A stretch of 64,000 nt of DNA from JAVBSX01 sp051660685 (GTDB lineage Bacteria; Planctomycetota; Planctomycetia; Pirellulales; Thermoguttaceae). A program made the translations under genes and the position numbers. Below, in pieces: positions 63,201-64,000 of this stretch (its first letter is position 1; each line of letters begins with the position of its first letter). The stretch is from positions 33,604 to 97,603 of the forward strand of contig JBOFQB010000093.1 of assembly GCA_051660685.1 (NCBI GenBank), written 5' to 3'. The notes under the pieces were generated by a model. It saw only the letters and a list, made by a program, of their open reading frames with translations. It ran no database searches and had not been told where the DNA came from.

Positions 63201-63792
63201 CGAAGAATTTCAGGCGATGGTCCGCTCCTTACCGAAGGATAATGATTTTGTCTCCCAAAGTGCAATGCTTTCAGAAGCGACGGATCAACATGTCTCGGAG
63301 GCGATTACATTGTTGGAAAAGAAGTCACAAACCGAACCTCTGGAGGAGGAGGACCAGAAGCGGCTGATTCGGTTGTTGGTGAAGGAGAAACGGTATGCCG
63401 AAGCCTTTCCGCAGTTACGTTTGTTGGACGATAAGATTCCTGATACGATGGAATTTTTGCGATTATTCTGGTGGACAGCGACCCCTTTGGTGTCACAACT
63501 TTCGGAGGTTGAGAAGAGTTGGACCGTTCAACGCAGTGCGGCCTTACTGCGCAGTGCTGGGGAGCGGAATTTTTCGGACTGGGCTGAGGAGGATTTTGTA
63601 TCCGCGACCCATTTCCTCATGGTTTTTGGAATGACGGCGGATTTGGAGCGGGTTTTGCGAGTCGCGCTGCAACGGATTCCGCGAACGTCGTCGATTCACA
63701 AGGACCTTGAATTACAAATGGCGATGTTGTTGCGGGAACAAAAACGCTTTCAAGAGGCGGAAACATTTTTGGAAGAGTTACTTCCTCCTTGA
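60106..63792 (+). CDS. BcsA-like cellulose synthase catalytic subunit with C-terminal TPR region
   Basis: 1228 residues from ATG 60106; a start at 60253 (1179 residues) is also possible because the first about 35 residues read through the upstream fragment. GT2 core: FVPTVNEPVEI, DDGNR (about 151), LDADH (about 198), TEDLHT (about 294) and QRVRWG (about 331), all four catalytic signatures of processive cellulose synthases. Membrane helices flank the core. A PilZ-like part follows at about 545-660, but the RxxxR and DxSxxG c-di-GMP motifs are not clear. A further membrane helix (about 816-834) leads to a TPR-like tail of about 390 residues. Synthesises a beta-glucan from UDP-glucose. Confidence 0.87.
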   Translation: MPGQSNRTFTGLGLPLSENGDRRYVGGWTDRSIIGGTRLFRHQWDRQFVMLLASGFVLAYLFYRGAWTLNLVSPFATFLSIGLFVSELWMSALLLLYFFQVWKLEEPPARKPLLNRSVDVFVPTVNEPVEILRETLSSCNAMDYPHETYLLDDGNRESMRLLAEELGVHYITRENREGAKAGNLNHALTQTSGEFIVILDADHVPFRHLIDRLIGYFDDAKMGFVQSPHSVYNFDNVSGDWSPKTHQYWEDVNLFHDTVQIGKNHWNAACFCGSAAMFRRSSLESVGNFAMETVTEDLHTGMRIAARGWKSLAISEPLIVGQAPEDIHSFNTQRVRWGLGNLSVLHFDNPLTMRGLTLAQRFNYLGSILSWTVGLPLFFTFLVPIFVLLTTVSPIREVTPTYLLLLTAYLGSFLFAMEYVSGNAASLIGIQINLMSNFHAQLKAVAKTLFRKKRPQFSVTPKSSRRTHFQTSGWQMFLAVLPQLSVIMAGIIAIFWAGLNLTMGMVDYPSGFIAGSLVMLFFIWLALISVNKSLRCFRRKRRWHYPAVLPVAFRKGNLLNSAPPTESSERMNYGVSFFFNDQEIEWISSTPLERGDHLALVLTAPLQTLEVDVLITEAFLVRKGYHQARGWFYRGEIQNPSNEQLTHLDEIALKYIVPRILEQNYCSGERQWIVTVFQSLVPFGRFLYRFFSPPRVPFVIHVHTVQNDSVTVVEDYNAQTFSFVLPYDLPVDAPLELVMEWDEPLHCSLQPNRVEPFRLAGNTFYRYHVSTEKMEAGVRERFGDFLFRAAALGWGQAIDHVQVRNSILYDAKIVSFGFVITFLLLGFVSAVYLYDKNDDIFMEHTARFETVPSDVLASRTRLVEILTQMESSQEADLNRWMRLYDAAVRIRDPEVSAQAADAIADLYTNRGNRTKAAEWKMVSAIMYFRLSNRREDMILQLNDIRITGGEKLLTPEKRYEYYMMRARAAAEKNDALTMERFYREALYLNPENEKVMAEWFSSLLTMKKHYDAVKQVPHGPHDAWVSDYQRVLEEFQAMVRSLPKDNDFVSQSAMLSEATDQHVSEAITLLEKKSQTEPLEEEDQKRLIRLLVKEKRYAEAFPQLRLLDDKIPDTMEFLRLFWWTATPLVSQLSEVEKSWTVQRSAALLRSAGERNFSDWAEEDFVSATHFLMVFGMTADLERVLRVALQRIPRTSSIHKDLELQMAMLLREQKRFQEAETFLEELLPP

Positions 63793-63852
63793 GCCTATCC
63801 GATGTTCCTTCGGGCTGCGCGGGGTTGAGGTCTTCCTTATCCCCTCTCTCCC

Positions 63853-64000
63853 CAGTCCGCAAACAAGTTCCGCGAAAAGAAGCAATTTTCATTTTTGAAC
63901 CACGAAAATCACGAAAGTCACGAAAATCTCACAAAATACGGTTTTTCGTGTCTTTTGTGTGTTTCGTGGTAAAAACAAATCCGTCCAACCCGGCTCGGTT
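63853..64000 (-). mobile_element. MITE-like element, copy 4, cut by the window end
   Basis: CAGTCCGCAAACAAGTT and the same core as the copy at 44374, with only a handful of differences over the visible 148 bases. The right end and any duplication lie outside the window. Confidence 0.8.

Overview
The window reads as chromosome of a planctomycete, probably of the Pirellulales type. This is an inference from gene content: a BlaI/BlaR1-like pair, a multi-S1 protein with a long disordered arm, an ECF sigma factor followed by a membrane protein and a PDZ protein, a bifunctional GlmU-like protein, a DUF1844 protein beside argS, a very large secreted protein of unknown function, and several Tat- or Sec-exported sugar enzymes. 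Base composition looks slightly under half GC. Coding density is ordinary, but most gaps between genes are filled with repeats.

Layout. 1-7.2 kb: the end of a glycoside-hydrolase-like gene, a BlaI/BlaR1-like regulator and sensor pair with its own promoter and dyad operator, a GT4 glycosyltransferase, an orphan sugar-binding lipoprotein and a small secreted protein. 7.3-17.4 kb: S1-domain protein, YbaB, a DagK-type lipid kinase, a small orphan, a transglutaminase-like TPR protein and a 1378-residue exported protein. 17.9-27.4 kb: carB, a frameshifted Tat-exported Gfo/Idh/MocA oxidoreductase, a MenC/NSAR-type enolase-superfamily enzyme with an altered KxK motif, and the sigma/membrane/PDZ group. 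27.6-33.2 kb (minus strand): SDR, DegT aminotransferase, sodium:solute symporter and sialidase; the last two suggest sialic-acid scavenging. 33.8-44.3 kb: GlmU-like protein, AlbA_2/Schlafen-type regulator, a GT2-GT4-queC operon, argS, DUF1844, recJ and a short rpmG. 44.6-56.7 kb: Tat-exported fucose-isomerase-fold protein, tRNA-His, BtaB-like methyltransferase, coiled-coil membrane protein, glyA, ExbD, a zinc/manganese-type ABC ATPase, and an MMPL transporter operon that carries an orphan FliH. 56.9-64 kb: tRNA-Leu with a consensus promoter, then an accessory segment (possible transposase remnant, a winged-helix/PIN-like/membrane protein), a broken beta-barrel gene, and a BcsA-like cellulose synthase with an unusual C-terminal TPR region.

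The strongest unexplained structure is in the repeats. One family has CAG-ended inverted termini; two copies are flanked by perfect 10-bp target duplications, and a fourth copy has the same ends around a wholly different foldback core. Two REP-like hairpin families are present, one showing compensatory stem changes. A composite purine-rich mosaic recurs in at least five gaps. The best candidate for an undescribed protein system is the winged-helix/PIN-like/two-helix membrane protein next to tRNA-Leu.
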